DNA of 64,000 nucleotides. Origin: Ilyonectria destructans. Taxonomy: Eukaryota > Ascomycota > Sordariomycetes > Hypocreales > Nectriaceae. Positions 21,487 through 30,651 of the stretch are shown here, piece by piece. Below the pieces are notes generated by a model that was not told the origin of the DNA, made no database searches, and saw only the letters and a list, made by a program, of their open reading frames with translations. A program made the translations under genes and the position numbers. Location of the stretch: the NCBI GenBank assembly GCA_020740775.1, contig JAHEWK010000001.1, positions 4,464,001-4,528,000 of the forward strand. The letters run 5' to 3'. Every line of letters starts with the position of its first letter. Within the stretch, counting starts at the first letter, position 1.

Positions 21487-24387
21487 ATGGCAACCGCTTG
21501 TGGTCCAGAGCCCTTCAGACGGGCCTCCGCAGGTATGGATTTCGACAACGACCCGGATCACCTGCCTACTTCGATGGGCTCTTTCGACGCCTCCTCTCTT
21601 GGATCTCAACACTCGCCTCGTGCTGATATCCCTCCCCCGAACCCACCATTCGTCTTTCCGGCCCAACCTGCATCCCCCTCGGTTCCAATAACATTTGCCC
21701 GAACCACGACCAGGCGCCCCATGTCAGCCATCGAGTCTCCAAATAGGTCGTTCGACCTGTCTGGTGATGATGATGGGGATTACAGATCAGCTTTGCCGGC
21801 GTTCAGCTTCAATCCGGGTGCTTCACTTCCAGCAGATCCCTCGACGTTCAGTTTCAATCCCGGCGCGTCGCTTCCAGCCGATCCCCAGGCGTCGTTTCTC
21901 CTGAGCCCGCCACTTTCACCTGCCTCTCCTCGAAATATCCCTTCTGTCAATCGACCGGCCGGTCATGGCCACCGACGAGGCGGAAGCGAGTTTGTTGGTG
22001 GTCGCCTTCGAGAGGGTAATTCAATCGCCGTCATGAGTACCAGTCCTACCAAGTCGGAAAGCGGGTTCAACACGCCAACCTTGCAACCTCCAAGAAGGGG
22101 CCATCGAAGAGGAATCTCGGGCGCCATTTCCACCAACGACTTGCCCATTCTTCAAGCGCCAGTCTTCGATAGCTCTCTTGGCCGTGGCAGCAGTGCGCCA
22201 ACCAGCCCCACCACATTTGGGCAATCAGGTGCCTCCGTAATGGCTTCATGCCTCGATCCCCTACCACCTGCAGCACCGGAGCCTGAATCAAAACCAGAGG
22301 AGCCTGAACACTCACCAAAGCCCATCGAGCGGTCCTCGCCCGAAAGCAGCCCGAAACAAAACAAGCCCAGTAACAAGGCGCGGGTTGGGTTCTCCGATAC
22401 CCTGGAATTCATCCCCAGGCCCTTGTCTCTGGTCTCCAACGAGACTTCAAGCACTGTGACGGTTCGCCCAGGACACTCCCTGTCTGGTAGCATTTCCTCA
22501 ATTGTATCTGCTGCGTCACCCAGCGGCCGAAGCAGTCCTGCCCTTGTTGAGGGCGTGCCTCTGTCTCGAACCTCGACTCGCGACCCCACTGATTCAAGGC
22601 CCAGCACTGCCGGTGCAATTCTCGAGCGGACACAGGATCTCTCAGCGGTGAACTCTTCCCCGAGGCGCCGAAACTCTATCCCCACACTCATCCACCTGGC
22701 GGAGGCTAGCAAGGTAGAGCAACCTGAAGCCAGCCCTACCAAGACACCCAAGCGCTGGTCGTTCTTCGCCCGTGATCCCTCAAGTGCCAGCTCGTCTCCT
22801 ACCAGAGCACGCCCTCACAGTTCTAGTTCCTCGGATTCTGTCGCGAAAGCCCCTTCATCGGATCATGGATCTGACTCAGTGAGTGAGATGCCTCCTCCAG
22901 CTCCTGTCAAGCAAAAGAAGAGCGGCAAGAAAAACAAAAAGAAGAAGAACAAGAAGGTCAAGGGCTGGGCGGGTTCAATTTTGCCAAAGAAGCCTAAGGG
23001 TCACAGCAAAAGGTCAAAATCCGACGAGGTTCGCCCTCCTACTCCTCCCGGATCAACCGTCTCGCCCAATGAGGAGGATGACATCCTAATGGAGGACCCG
23101 GAATTACTCGAATCGACAATGCCAACAGTCACTGTGACGGAGTCCCCTGACTTGCCAGATGAGAAATCTTCTAGGAAGCGTTGGGAGGAAGAATCCTCGT
23201 ACCCCATGATTGATTTGGATGCAGCGCTCGGTCCGTTCAATACTCCCCTCCCTCTGAACCCTGAGTGGGAGGCTGCACAGCGGGCGGCCGGCAACCTTGG
23301 CAAACGACGACTTCACAGCGCCCAGGGCATGAAGGGGTTCAGTGGCCCTGGCATGCATTACCATCGGCGCGCGGAATCTGCTCCAGATCTACCTCCTTTC
23401 GATCCTGGCAGGGCGGGCATTCATCGCTTTAACAGCAGCTCTACCATGGCTGACGTGTTTGAGGAAGACGAGGAGGACGAACATGGAAATTCCAAGTCGA
23501 GGGCCGTCCGGCTAGAGTCTGACGACGATACCGAGTCGGACAGCGACGTCACACCCCCGGCAGTCTTTACAAAGGACCCCATGCTCGACGTCCAGGATAG
23601 GATGTCGACTCACAGCTCTGCCCAGAGCATGAGGCGAACCAATTCGAGCCTCAGCGACAAGGAACAGTCGGCAGTGGGCTCCGTCCGAGCAGAACGATCA
23701 AAGTCTTCACTGCACGACAGCATCATCGTTGAGGAGATGCCAAGTGTAATCTTCCGATCTGCAAACATGTTCTTGGATCGGGCCGACGCCTCAGAGTCTG
23801 CCACGCCCTCCCTGCGGAGATTATCAGGCAACACAGACCTTGCTCCGGTGGACATTGGCCCCATCCATCTCCCTACCCCGGCCAATGTTCCCAACAGCCC
23901 ATACGCAATCAGTCACTCGTCGTCATTCCCATCGCCCAGGTCACCCATGTCAGTGGAAGTACAGCGCATCTCTACAGCACCGTCGTCGATCACGGATGAG
24001 AACAACTTTCAGTCTTTGCTTCTGATGGGCGAGCCTGGACCCGAGGTCCGAATCTCCATGGACTACGACATCCCCTCGCTGACATCAAGCAACTCGACCA
24101 TGACTCGAGACAGCATGTTCATCCCGGGTCAGCGCATGTCCCAGCCCACGATGCGAGAGCTGCGACCAGTCTCGGTTTCATCCACAGCCTTCGGACGGCG
24201 ACGATCAAGTCTCGCCAGCCTCAGCCGGCTCATCAGCAGCTCACACGGGGAGCGCAGCAAGCTCTCGATGGAAGTCACGTTGGACAATGAGCCCAATTCC
24301 AAGAAGTCCAAGAACAGCCGGACAAAGCGACTGAGCCGCATGATGCAGTTTTGGAAGCCCCACCACAAGGAGAGCGCATCCAAATAG
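21487..24387 (+). CDS. Ser/Pro-rich low-complexity protein of the 'cell wall proline-rich' type
   Basis: Single exon; from the ATG at 21487 it encodes 966 residues. The frame is open for another 146 codons upstream (from 21049), but that part reads like translated pyrimidine-rich leader, so 21487 (or 21535, MDFDNDP) is preferred. The protein is mostly disordered. It has two tandem copies of FSFNPGASLPADP near residues 106-135, a PPLSPASPRNIPSVNRP block, HRRGGSEF and HRRGIS motifs, and a Lys tract of about 25 residues near 475-505. Its Arg/Lys-rich C-terminus includes RRRSSLASLSRL and KRLSRMMQFWKP. Repeated R/K-x-x-S sites suggest AGC-kinase phosphorylation (inference). No signal peptide or membrane segment is visible, so the database name 'cell wall proline-rich protein' given to such fungal proteins is doubtful. 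Function unknown. Confidence 0.85.
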   Translation: MATACGPEPFRRASAGMDFDNDPDHLPTSMGSFDASSLGSQHSPRADIPPPNPPFVFPAQPASPSVPITFARTTTRRPMSAIESPNRSFDLSGDDDGDYRSALPAFSFNPGASLPADPSTFSFNPGASLPADPQASFLLSPPLSPASPRNIPSVNRPAGHGHRRGGSEFVGGRLREGNSIAVMSTSPTKSESGFNTPTLQPPRRGHRRGISGAISTNDLPILQAPVFDSSLGRGSSAPTSPTTFGQSGASVMASCLDPLPPAAPEPESKPEEPEHSPKPIERSSPESSPKQNKPSNKARVGFSDTLEFIPRPLSLVSNETSSTVTVRPGHSLSGSISSIVSAASPSGRSSPALVEGVPLSRTSTRDPTDSRPSTAGAILERTQDLSAVNSSPRRRNSIPTLIHLAEASKVEQPEASPTKTPKRWSFFARDPSSASSSPTRARPHSSSSSDSVAKAPSSDHGSDSVSEMPPPAPVKQKKSGKKNKKKKNKKVKGWAGSILPKKPKGHSKRSKSDEVRPPTPPGSTVSPNEEDDILMEDPELLESTMPTVTVTESPDLPDEKSSRKRWEEESSYPMIDLDAALGPFNTPLPLNPEWEAAQRAAGNLGKRRLHSAQGMKGFSGPGMHYHRRAESAPDLPPFDPGRAGIHRFNSSSTMADVFEEDEEDEHGNSKSRAVRLESDDDTESDSDVTPPAVFTKDPMLDVQDRMSTHSSAQSMRRTNSSLSDKEQSAVGSVRAERSKSSLHDSIIVEEMPSVIFRSANMFLDRADASESATPSLRRLSGNTDLAPVDIGPIHLPTPANVPNSPYAISHSSSFPSPRSPMSVEVQRISTAPSSITDENNFQSLLLMGEPGPEVRISMDYDIPSLTSSNSTMTRDSMFIPGQRMSQPTMRELRPVSVSSTAFGRRRSSLASLSRLISSSHGERSKLSMEVTLDNEPNSKKSKNSRTKRLSRMMQFWKPHHKESASK

Positions 24388-25223
24388 AACAGTCCAATAG
24401 AGGCTCTCAACACACCAAAGTAGGCATTGGTCGTTTTCCAGACCATGTCATTACGATTGTATATGGATATTATGTACAGCACATTTCATATTTGCGCTCG
24501 CGAAAGATCCAGTCATCCCAGCTTCGGCTACAAGCTGTCGTCGGCTAGGTCCAGACGCGAGCGCACCGGCCTTGACTGGGGCATGTGGCAAACTGATTTG
24601 CACCACGGCCCTATGGAAGGATCTATTATTCAGTAAAGGGACAGGGCGCAGCGTTTTTTAATGATAGCATGAACAGCATTTGGTACTTGGCACAAGCGAG
24701 CCCTGGCTCCCTAGCCAGTAACAGTGGCCCGTGGTTGAGTCGGGGTTCGCGGGGAGGGGGAGGGAGAGAGACGTTGGTTTCTCTGGACATAGGACAAGAG
24801 GGGTGGAGATTGGATGATATGCCCTTGTCGGCGGTTGTTTGGGGATGGCCGGGTAGAGTAGATTAGGCACTTGAATGGCAAGGGTGGACAGCCGGGTTGA
24901 TTGATACAGAACTATTAATGAACATAGTGATGAAACTAGCTTTGCACCCGCACAACGCGGGTGTCTGGTGTCATGTTTCATGTTGATAGGAGTTGGGTCA
25001 CTTGCAATCTAATTCATCAGTCGTCAATTGTGTACAGGTTCTACCTGGTCTGTCTTTACGTGAGAAGAAAATCTGTCTGTCGAGCACAAGGTGCAAGCAG
25101 GGCCGCGCATGAAGCCACCCAGGACGCAAGAAACAAGGTAATCAAGATGCCATCCATAACGCCCACAATTTCCAAAAACGTCTCTAGGGCAAGGTCTTGC
25201 CGCACACTGTACTTTATATTCCG
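24388..25223. other. Convergent 3' flanks
   Basis: Lies between two convergent stop codons. No gene is seen; it should hold the two 3' UTRs. Confidence 0.45.
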
Positions 25224-26008
25224 TTACATAAACTTCTTGGCCATGTCGGCCAATCCACCACCACCCCAGCTGTTCTGCTCACGGCCAGACGAGCCGCCGC
25301 CAAGACCACCGGAGGCCATGCGGACAGCGTCGCCAACGAGGCCAACGGAGTCGCCAGATGCGGCCTTGGACGCGGTGCTCAGCATGCGCTCGATCATGGG
25401 CGGGATGCGCAGGCCGAAGCGAGCGAGCAGGGCGGTCAGGAAGCCGCCGGTGATGAGGGGCATGATGACCAGGAAGAAGACCTTCCAGGGGTGGCGCTTG
25501 GCCCAATGGACCAGGTCGCGGAACAGACGCTTCACTTGCTTGTACGACTTTTGGATGAAGCCCTGGCGGGGAGAACGCTTGTAGTATGACGAACGGTCTG
25601 TGGAGACAGTGGTCAGCGGTTGGAATTCATCGGAGGTCCCTGTCTCATTATGCTCGTGGGACCATGTTCGGGGGGACCCATCTGGTGGGAGGTGGTCCTT
25701 GCGAGAGGCGATATTGCGCGAGGTGGAGAGGGAAACATACTGGAACCGAAGAAGCTGGAGCGGCTGGTATTGCCGCCGAGTCCGAAGAACGAGCCGCGGG
25801 ACGAGTGATGCTTGTCATGGCGGTCATGGCTGTCGCCGCCGAAGATGGAGCCGGCGATGGAGCGGCCGCTGGTGCGGCGGTTGCGCGAACTAGAGCGCGA
25901 GCGCGAACGGGATCCCGAGCGGCGCTTCTTGTGAGGGCGCTTCTTGTGGCGGGAGGAGCGGCCGGAGATGATGGAGGCGCCGTCGTTGAACGAGTCGAGG
26001 AAGCCCAT
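25224..26008 (-). CDS. Small RS-rich membrane protein, conserved fungal hypothetical
   Basis: Two exons, 26008-25741 and 25597-25224, give 213 residues; the 143-nt intron has donor GTATGT and acceptor CAG. Residues about 20-50 form an Arg/Ser/Lys block (SRSRSRSSSRNRRTSGRS) preceded by HKKRPHKKRR. A His/Asp-rich and a Gly/Ser/Phe-rich stretch follow. Then comes a positively charged approach (WAKRHPWK) to one hydrophobic segment at about 133-155 (VFFLVIMPLITGGFLTALLA). The tail is Gly-rich (SGGLGGGSS, GGGGLAD). The basic side before the membrane segment suggests a cytosolic N-terminus. No known enzyme or transporter motif is present and no function is assigned. Confidence 0.8.
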
Positions 26009-26603
26009 GGTTGCGGGCTTTGGTGTTGTTGCGAGAGGGGAGAGAGCTGCAAGAGGTTCTCGCTCTTCTTGGTGGGCGTTGTATGAGTGAGACGAGGCTG
26101 GGGATGTGTTCCAGTCAGGCGGGGAAAGAGATGGCGCGTCAATTGACAATAAACAAAACAGTTGTGCGAGTACGATCGCGCAACCGTATGGATTCGCCCG
26201 TCTGGATCCCCTCTCTCGTTTATGCCGGTGTTATGAGAGAGAAGAACCGGTGCGGACGCGAATTGCGGGATGCAGTATGCAGGATGCGCAGATGCAAGTC
26301 AGTCCAGAGAAGGAGCAGGCCATGGACCCGCGGCTCCTCCCTCACCGTAAATTCGAGTGGCTGGAGCGCTTCCCCTGCGTGGAGCCAGGCCGACAGGGAT
26401 AGCGCTTTTAGTCGGGGCAAACAGGGATTATAACCAATAAAGTAAGGTCACAGTCGTGCTCCATACGTACCAAGAACACAGACATGACTTCTCAGTTCTT
26501 CAACGGCCGTTTGTGAACTGTCATAATATCAGAATGACACCTGTGGATACAGTACACAATGCTTGCGAAGCTGTAACAAGGGAGGCAAAAAGATCAAAAA
26601 ATT
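26009..26603. other. Promoter region of the RS-rich gene
   Basis: Between the start of the RS-rich membrane protein and the first tRNA. No gene is seen. The right edge carries A-rich runs that act as the tRNA terminator on the minus strand. Confidence 0.4.
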
Positions 26604-26684
26604 CGTCACCTGCAGGATTCGAACCTACGCGACCGAAGTCACAGCCTTAGCAGGGCTGCGCGTTAACCACTCCGCCAAAGTGAC
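26604..26684 (-). tRNA. tRNA-Ser (GCT), intronless
   Basis: Read on the minus strand: acceptor GTCACTT pairs with AGGTGAC, and the D region begins GCGGAGTGGTTAACGC. The anticodon arm CAGCC-CTGCTAA-GGCTG has anticodon GCT (Ser AGC/AGT codons). A long class-II variable arm of the serine type follows, then a TTCGAAT T loop and discriminator G. The exon sequence equals that of the four intron-bearing copies at 28.1-28.9 kb, so this copy lacks the intron precisely at 37/38. T-rich runs (A-rich on plus, 26590-26603) form the Pol III terminator. Confidence 0.95.
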
Positions 26685-26757
26685 ATCTCATTGTTGTAAT
26701 CTTTGGTGTGAGTTTCTCATTATAGTATTGGATTGCAACCCGTATGATCTTTCGTGA

Positions 26758-27111
26758 TCAATCCGCCGTCTCGATTTTCATTCTCAAACCACAAACCACA
26801 TGTTTATCCCCAATAGCCAGGACCATATTCCCGATATATTTCATATCCTCAAATATTTTATGTGAATAAGTATTGTTGTTCGCGCGCGCACTCACTGCCA
26901 TATAGACGAATGGTTGTTTACTGCATTCGCCGTCACTTAGTACGACTTCTTTACCCTCAAGCGCTGGCGGACTTTGGGACGATGTCATCTCCGCTCCCAG
27001 TGTCGCTGCCGCTGCTACCATAGCCTTTTCGTCTTCCTCGTTTTCCATCGCGGCCAGTTCCCCTATGAATACTTGAGCGTTCGATGTGCAAAGGTCGTTA
27101 ATCGTTGACAT
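26758..27111 (-). CDS. Possible small protein of unknown function
   Basis: An open frame of 117 codons starts at the ATG at 27111 (MSTINDLCTSNAQVF) and stops at 26758; the frame is open a further 36 codons upstream. The composition is plausible for a real soluble protein: an acidic/Ala stretch (AMENEEDEKAMVAAAA), then a region ending GNMVLAIGDKHVVCGLRMK that reads like a beta-rich fold. There is no recognised domain, no intron and no neighbour that hints at a role. It sits at the edge of the tRNA island, where gene density is low. It may be a lineage-specific gene or chance. Confidence 0.35.
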   Translation of the reverse strand: MSTINDLCTSNAQVFIGELAAMENEEDEKAMVAAAATLGAEMTSSQSPPALEGKEVVLSDGECSKQPFVYMAVSARANNNTYSHKIFEDMKYIGNMVLAIGDKHVVCGLRMKIETAD

Positions 27112-28095
27112 TACTACGCAGAAATGTGAAAATGAACGAATAGTGACCAGAGATGTGTAAATGATGGAACTTAAAAGGGAAGAGAATCTGCTGCAAATGT
27201 ATGTATATAGACATAGCAAACTTCGGAAGGGTAGAGTTGTGACAGTGTTGATAATGCTAGAGAGGATAGAAGTGATGCCCAGGTCAAGTGGACTATGGGG
27301 ATTATAATAGATGTATAAAGTAAAACGTCTTTAAATCAAGATACTATGCGCCTTTGTCTTATCTGAAGGGCAATTGCTCAGCAGATGCCTCGCGTGCGAG
27401 GCACCCCTAGGATACAGCTAGCTACGCGTATCAAGAAGAAAGTCGTACGTCGTGTAGCATAGGGAAGTGAAGGGTCCATAAAAATTCGGAAATTTTTGCA
27501 ATTATTATTTACTTTACTACAGTCAGAAGTCGAACATTGAGGTGTGTATATATTCTGCAGACGACAAGGATGATCTCTGTAAGACCCATACTAACAGTCA
27601 GTCCCTCCCCACCCCTCCTTTCGCAGACCGAGTCTCTTGGACAAAGGAGGACGCAGCTGAATGACTGTGCCAAATTCAATCTCACTCAAGTTACCATTAT
27701 CCGATAACTATTTCAAAAAGTCGATAGTCAACTTTAAGGGGGGGGTAGATAACGGCCGTCGCCACCACTGTAACCGCTGTCACAGCCCAGCTAGTCGCAC
27801 CCACCTCGAAGGCACATCCGGCCTGAGCCCCTAAGTTAAACAGGGTAGGTGGCAGTCTCATATATTAGGCGAAGTTCGCTCGTCTCTCTCCCTTTCCCTC
27901 TTCCTTCAGCCTCTCCAGCCCCTTTCATTCCAGTGGTCCGGGGTCGCGAGGTATGTACAGAGTATTGATATACATAGTTACCATACTCCCCAGTCTAGAA
28001 TAAGCAATGGATACCGGGCGGTCGAGGATGTAGGACATAGGAGAACGCACTACGACTACATACATTCTGACCAAAAAAATTGAAGAAAAAATATT
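27112..28095. other. Non-coding stretch between the small ORF and the tRNA-Ser array
   Basis: No coding region. It has a GCAATTGCT motif followed by a perfect 7-bp hairpin (GCCTCGC/GCGAGGC) at 27370-27402 that resembles the 3' end plus trailer hairpin of the initiator tRNA genes. A block at about 27760-27850 looks faintly like 5S rRNA but could not be confirmed. Confidence 0.4.
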
Positions 28096-28218
28096 CGTCA
28101 CCTGCAGGATTCGAACCTACGCGACCGAAGTCACAGCCTTCCTGGGACCTACAGTGATCAACTGGGAGCATGTTCGGACACTAGCAGGGCTGCGCGTTAA
28201 CCACTCCGCCAAAGTGAC
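28096..28218 (-). tRNA. tRNA-Ser (GCT) with 42-nt anticodon-loop intron
   Basis: Same mature sequence as the copy at 26604-26684. A 42-nt insert begins right after A37 of the CTGCTA loop, the canonical site cut by the tRNA splicing endonuclease in eukaryotic nuclear tRNAs. The T-rich terminator is visible as A runs at 28074-28090 on the plus strand. Confidence 0.95.
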
Positions 28219-28315
28219 TATTGATGAAAGTTCGCGAAGTATTGGGTCCCAAGGACAACGTGCAAGCCGATGGAAATACAACAAAAAATGAGCAAAAGAT
28301 GAACAAAAAAACACT

Positions 28316-28438
28316 CGTCACCTGCAGGATTCGAACCTACGCGACCGAAGTCACAGCCTTCCTAGGACCGACTTTCATCAATTATGATCAAGTTTGGATG
28401 ATAGCAGGGCTGCGCGTTAACCACTCCGCCAAAGTGAC
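28316..28438 (-). tRNA. tRNA-Ser (GCT) with 42-nt anticodon-loop intron
   Basis: Exons are identical to the neighbouring copies; the 42-nt intron sits at 37/38 and keeps the same 3' end (CTAGGA versus CCAGGA in the copy at 28096). A runs just left of the gene serve as terminator on its strand. Confidence 0.95.
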
Positions 28439-28532
28439 TGTTCGATGTAAACGAGGCAAATATCCAAACCCAAGGACACCGTGTTGATAGTGATGGGAAT
28501 ACTGTGAGAACGAGCGGCAAAAAGATATGTTC

Positions 28533-28654
28533 CGTCACCTGCAGGATTCGAACCTACGCGACCGAAGTCACAGCCTATTCTATGTCGATATTAATCAACT
28601 TAAATCAACTCGGACAATAGCAGGGCTGCGCGTTAACCACTCCGCCAAAGTGAC
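28533..28654 (-). tRNA. tRNA-Ser (GCT) with 41-nt anticodon-loop intron
   Basis: Exons are identical to the other copies. The 41-nt intron is at 37/38 and more AT-rich than in the two preceding copies. Confidence 0.95.
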
Positions 28655-28743
28655 TATGGATGACAATTCAGGAAATATCAGGACTCAAGGACACCTTGTC
28701 AAAGAGACTATCTATCGTAAAGCAAGTGCAAAAAAAAAAGAAT

Positions 28744-28874
28744 CGTCACCTGCAGGATTCGAACCTACGCGACCGAAGTCACAGCCTATTTTAGACCGAT
28801 ATTGAACAACTTGAATCAAGTCAGACAAGTCAGACGATAGCAGGGCTGCGCGTTAACCACTCCGCCAAAGTGAC
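28744..28874 (-). tRNA. tRNA-Ser (GCT) with 50-nt anticodon-loop intron
   Basis: Exons are identical to the other copies. The 50-nt intron contains a local duplication of the CTGACTTG type that explains its extra length. A run of ten A residues at 28729-28738 on the plus strand (interrupted by G just after) is its Pol III terminator. Confidence 0.95.
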
Positions 28875-29635
28875 TATTTGAGTGAAAGTCGGAGAAATAT
28901 TACAGCATATAGTGGCACTAATGTGGGGAAGAGAACCAGGGCGGTACAGGCTAACACCCGACTGGTCGCATCACCCACTATAGTCCTTGCGCTACCACTG
29001 TAAAAATTGCGTGGAATCGGCGGTCCCATACTCTTTCTGATTATATATAGTGCTATTACTAGGCTTTGGGGGTGAGGGGTACGGGGATCACATTTCTGGT
29101 GGTGTTGCTGTGTAGGTAGGTATGTTCACTAAGGTGACTTTGTTGCACCATGTCTCAGTCCGGAATGAATGTGAAAAACACCATAGCCAACACTTGTCTT
29201 TTTCGGACAGCATATCCCAGTGTCGTCACTCGCAGATAATCGAGTCACTCACTCCCCTCCTTGTTTTTTCTTTCTATAAATCAAGCAATTGATAGTTGCT
29301 GTGTCGTACTCCTCGCAATTGGTTGGCATGAGGTCTCGGGTAGGTCGACACAGAGCAGGACCCACCACGAACAGGGGACATTGGCAACCTAGGACATCAG
29401 AATCACACAATCCGAAGAACTCGAAATGATGACAGCAGGTAGGGAATGTGGTCGAGATATCACAGAAATGTGATCTCAAAATCAGGACCGCCAGCATTGA
29501 TCATGAACCTCGTCATTGATCGCGTGAGCTGCAAGCCTCTGCCCCCACACGGGAATGGAGTCTCGTCTCCGCCAAGGGCTAGGGCACCTGCATGTTGATA
29601 ATGGGGCTTTGGCACGAAGACCCTCCATCGAAGAA
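28875..29635. other. Non-coding gap between the tRNA-Ser array and the initiator tRNA cluster
   Basis: No coding region is supported. On the minus strand about 28930-28990 has a GTGGGTGA...GGGTGTT pattern weakly like the 3' half of 5S rRNA, but no complete gene can be folded by eye. Confidence 0.35.
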
Positions 29636-29660
29636 AGCAATTTGGCGCAGTGGAAGCGCG

Positions 29661-29713
29661 GTATGTTCATAGTCCAAGTCTGTTGCACCTGTTCGAATAC
29701 TAACTTGCTCCAG
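29661..29713 (+). other. Insert 1 of initiator tRNA copy A: GT-AG intron at position 26/27
   Basis: Starts GTATGTTC, has TACTAAC at 29697-29703 and ends TCCAG. Size and signals match the protein-gene introns in this window. The site is at the base of the anticodon arm, not at 37/38. Confidence 0.8.
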
Positions 29714-29733
29714 CCGGGCTCATAACCCGGAGG

Positions 29734-29793
29734 GTACGTCTCACATTCAACTCTGATACATCAACGATCAGCGTTAACTGACTCCGAATTCAG
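29734..29793 (+). other. Insert 2 of initiator tRNA copy A: GT-AG intron at position 46/47
   Basis: Starts GTACGTCT, has a TTAACTGAC block at about 29774-29782 and ends TTCAG, directly before T47 of the variable loop. Confidence 0.8.
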
Positions 29794-29828
29794 TCGCACG
29801 ATCGAAACGTGCAATTGCTAAGCAATAC

Positions 29829-29842
29829 GCCTCATTCGAGGC
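29829..29842 (+). other. Trailer hairpin after initiator tRNA copy A
   Basis: GCCTC-ATTC-GAGGC forms a 5-bp stem eight bases after the tRNA 3' end. A related hairpin follows copies B and C. Confidence 0.7.
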
Positions 29843-29847
29843 AGTTC

Positions 29848-29853
29848 TTTTTT
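29848..29853 (+). terminator. Pol III terminator of copy A
   Basis: Run of six T residues 28 bases after the tRNA 3' end. Confidence 0.75.
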
Positions 29854-30439
29854 GTTGTTAGAGAAGGGCATCGTTGTTGGTTTGCCCTGTCATCTTTTTA
29901 GCCCATCGAGTCTTGAACGAGATGCGAGATGTGTATGGCTTGGCTTGTAGGGACGATACCCAAAGCGATAGAGAGGGAGAGATGTAATGCGAATATCGAG
30001 CCTCGACACCGTAGTGACAGAGGGCCTTACCCTCCGACAAAGACTTCGTTTTCAATATTTACTCAATAGAAAGACTCCAAATTCATCTCTTTGACCTTTT
30101 TATTGCCCATACTTGATTATTTTGCCTGGTCATTAACCACGGTAAAATCCACAGGGCCATGCACGGCCCGGCGATGATGCATGAGGCGGCTTATTGAAGC
30201 CATTCCGTGATGCTACCACAATACCGCGCTGCACCAAGTATGATATTCAGATCGAGACATACTTATATCTAGGAATTGAAGTTTCAGTACTCGAAGTTGT
30301 TGCGAATGCACCTGAACTATGACATAATTTAGATCCTCGATCATTTTTGAGACGAAATGGACCCCACCAGGGCATGCCCCTCCCACATTTACCACTTGCA
30401 CTAAGTAGGGCAATAGTGACAGACCTTCCGCATCACGAA
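29854..30439. other. Spacer between initiator tRNA copies A and B
   Basis: AT-rich, with no gene-like feature. The short minus-strand open frames here are unsupported. Confidence 0.4.
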
Positions 30440-30464
30440 AGCAATTTGGCGCAGTGGAAGCGCG

Positions 30465-30518
30465 GTATGTTCTTGATCTCTTCTTAAGAAATCTAAATTC
30501 CTTACTAACTGATATCAG
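30465..30518 (+). other. Insert 1 of initiator tRNA copy B: GT-AG intron at 26/27
   Basis: 54 nt: GTATGT donor, perfect TACTAAC branch block nine bases before the CAG acceptor. Confidence 0.8.
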
Positions 30519-30538
30519 CCGGGCTCATAACCCGGAGG

Positions 30539-30591
30539 GTACGTCTTACATTCAACTTCAGGCAGTCAAACAACAACTCACACCTAATCAG
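30539..30591 (+). other. Insert 2 of initiator tRNA copy B: GT-AG intron at 46/47
   Basis: 53 nt: GTACGT donor, CAG acceptor. The branch block is weaker than in the other copies (ACTCAC or CCTAAT). Confidence 0.75.
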
Positions 30592-30626
30592 TCGCACGAT
30601 CGAAACGTGCAATTGCTAAACAGAAA

Positions 30627-30638
30627 CCTCATTCGAGG
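30627..30638 (+). other. Trailer hairpin after initiator tRNA copy B
   Basis: CCTC-ATTC-GAGG, sharing the loop and core with the copy A trailer. Confidence 0.65.
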
Positions 30639-30644
30639 CATTCA

Positions 30645-30651
30645 TTTTTTT
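30645..30651 (+). terminator. Pol III terminator of copy B
   Basis: Seven T residues 26 bases after the tRNA 3' end. Confidence 0.75.

Larger units (their letters stand above)
28096..28874 (-). repeat. Tandem array of four tRNA-Ser(GCT) units
   Basis: Four tRNA genes of 122-131 nt on the same strand are separated by 97, 94 and 89 bases, so the repeat step is about 210-220 bp. The spacers are also related: each has a GATG-AA/GT-like start, an AATAT block and a CAAGGACA-type block. Whole units were therefore duplicated, not the tRNAs alone. Exons are identical; introns and spacers have drifted. Confidence 0.85.
29636..29820 (+). tRNA. Initiator tRNA-Met (CAT) split into three exons by two spliceosome-like introns, copy A
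   Basis: Exons 29636-29660, 29714-29733 and 29794-29820 join to 72 nt. The joined RNA has A1:U72 in a perfect 7-bp acceptor stem (AGCAATT/AATTGCT), D arm GCGCAGTGGAAGCGC, and anticodon arm CCGGG-CTCATAA-CCCGG. The T loop is ATCGAAA with A54 and A60, both marks of eukaryotic initiator tRNA. It has the same architecture as the yeast initiator. Insert 1 (53 nt, between nt 26 and 27) has GTATGT at its start, TACTAAC, and CAG at its end. Insert 2 (60 nt, in the variable loop between 46 and 47) has GTACGT, a TTAACTGAC branch-like block and CAG. A-box and B-box regions lie intact in exons 1 and 3. The tRNA calling is secure; the splicing route is inferred. Confidence 0.9.
30440..30618 (+). tRNA. Initiator tRNA-Met (CAT) with two spliceosome-like introns, copy B
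   Basis: Exons 30440-30464, 30519-30538 and 30592-30618; the 72-nt product is identical to copy A. Insert 1 is 54 nt (GTATGTTC start, TACTAAC at 30503-30509, ATCAG end). Insert 2 is 53 nt (GTACGTCT start, CTCAC or CCTAAT near the 3' end, ATCAG end). Both sit at exactly the same sites as in copy A. Outside the donor octets and branch blocks the inserts have little resemblance to those of copy A, so the exons are under constraint and the inserts are not. Confidence 0.9.

Noticed and set aside
27760..27850. 5S-rRNA-like block (AAGTTAA, CAGGGTAGG pattern)
   Set aside because: Only short stretches resemble 5S rRNA; no complete helix set could be drawn and no T run follows in the right place.
28930..29050. 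Minus-strand block like the 3' half of 5S rRNA (GTGGGTGA...GGGTGTT)
   Set aside because: The match is short and the 5' half is absent; may be a relic but cannot be supported.
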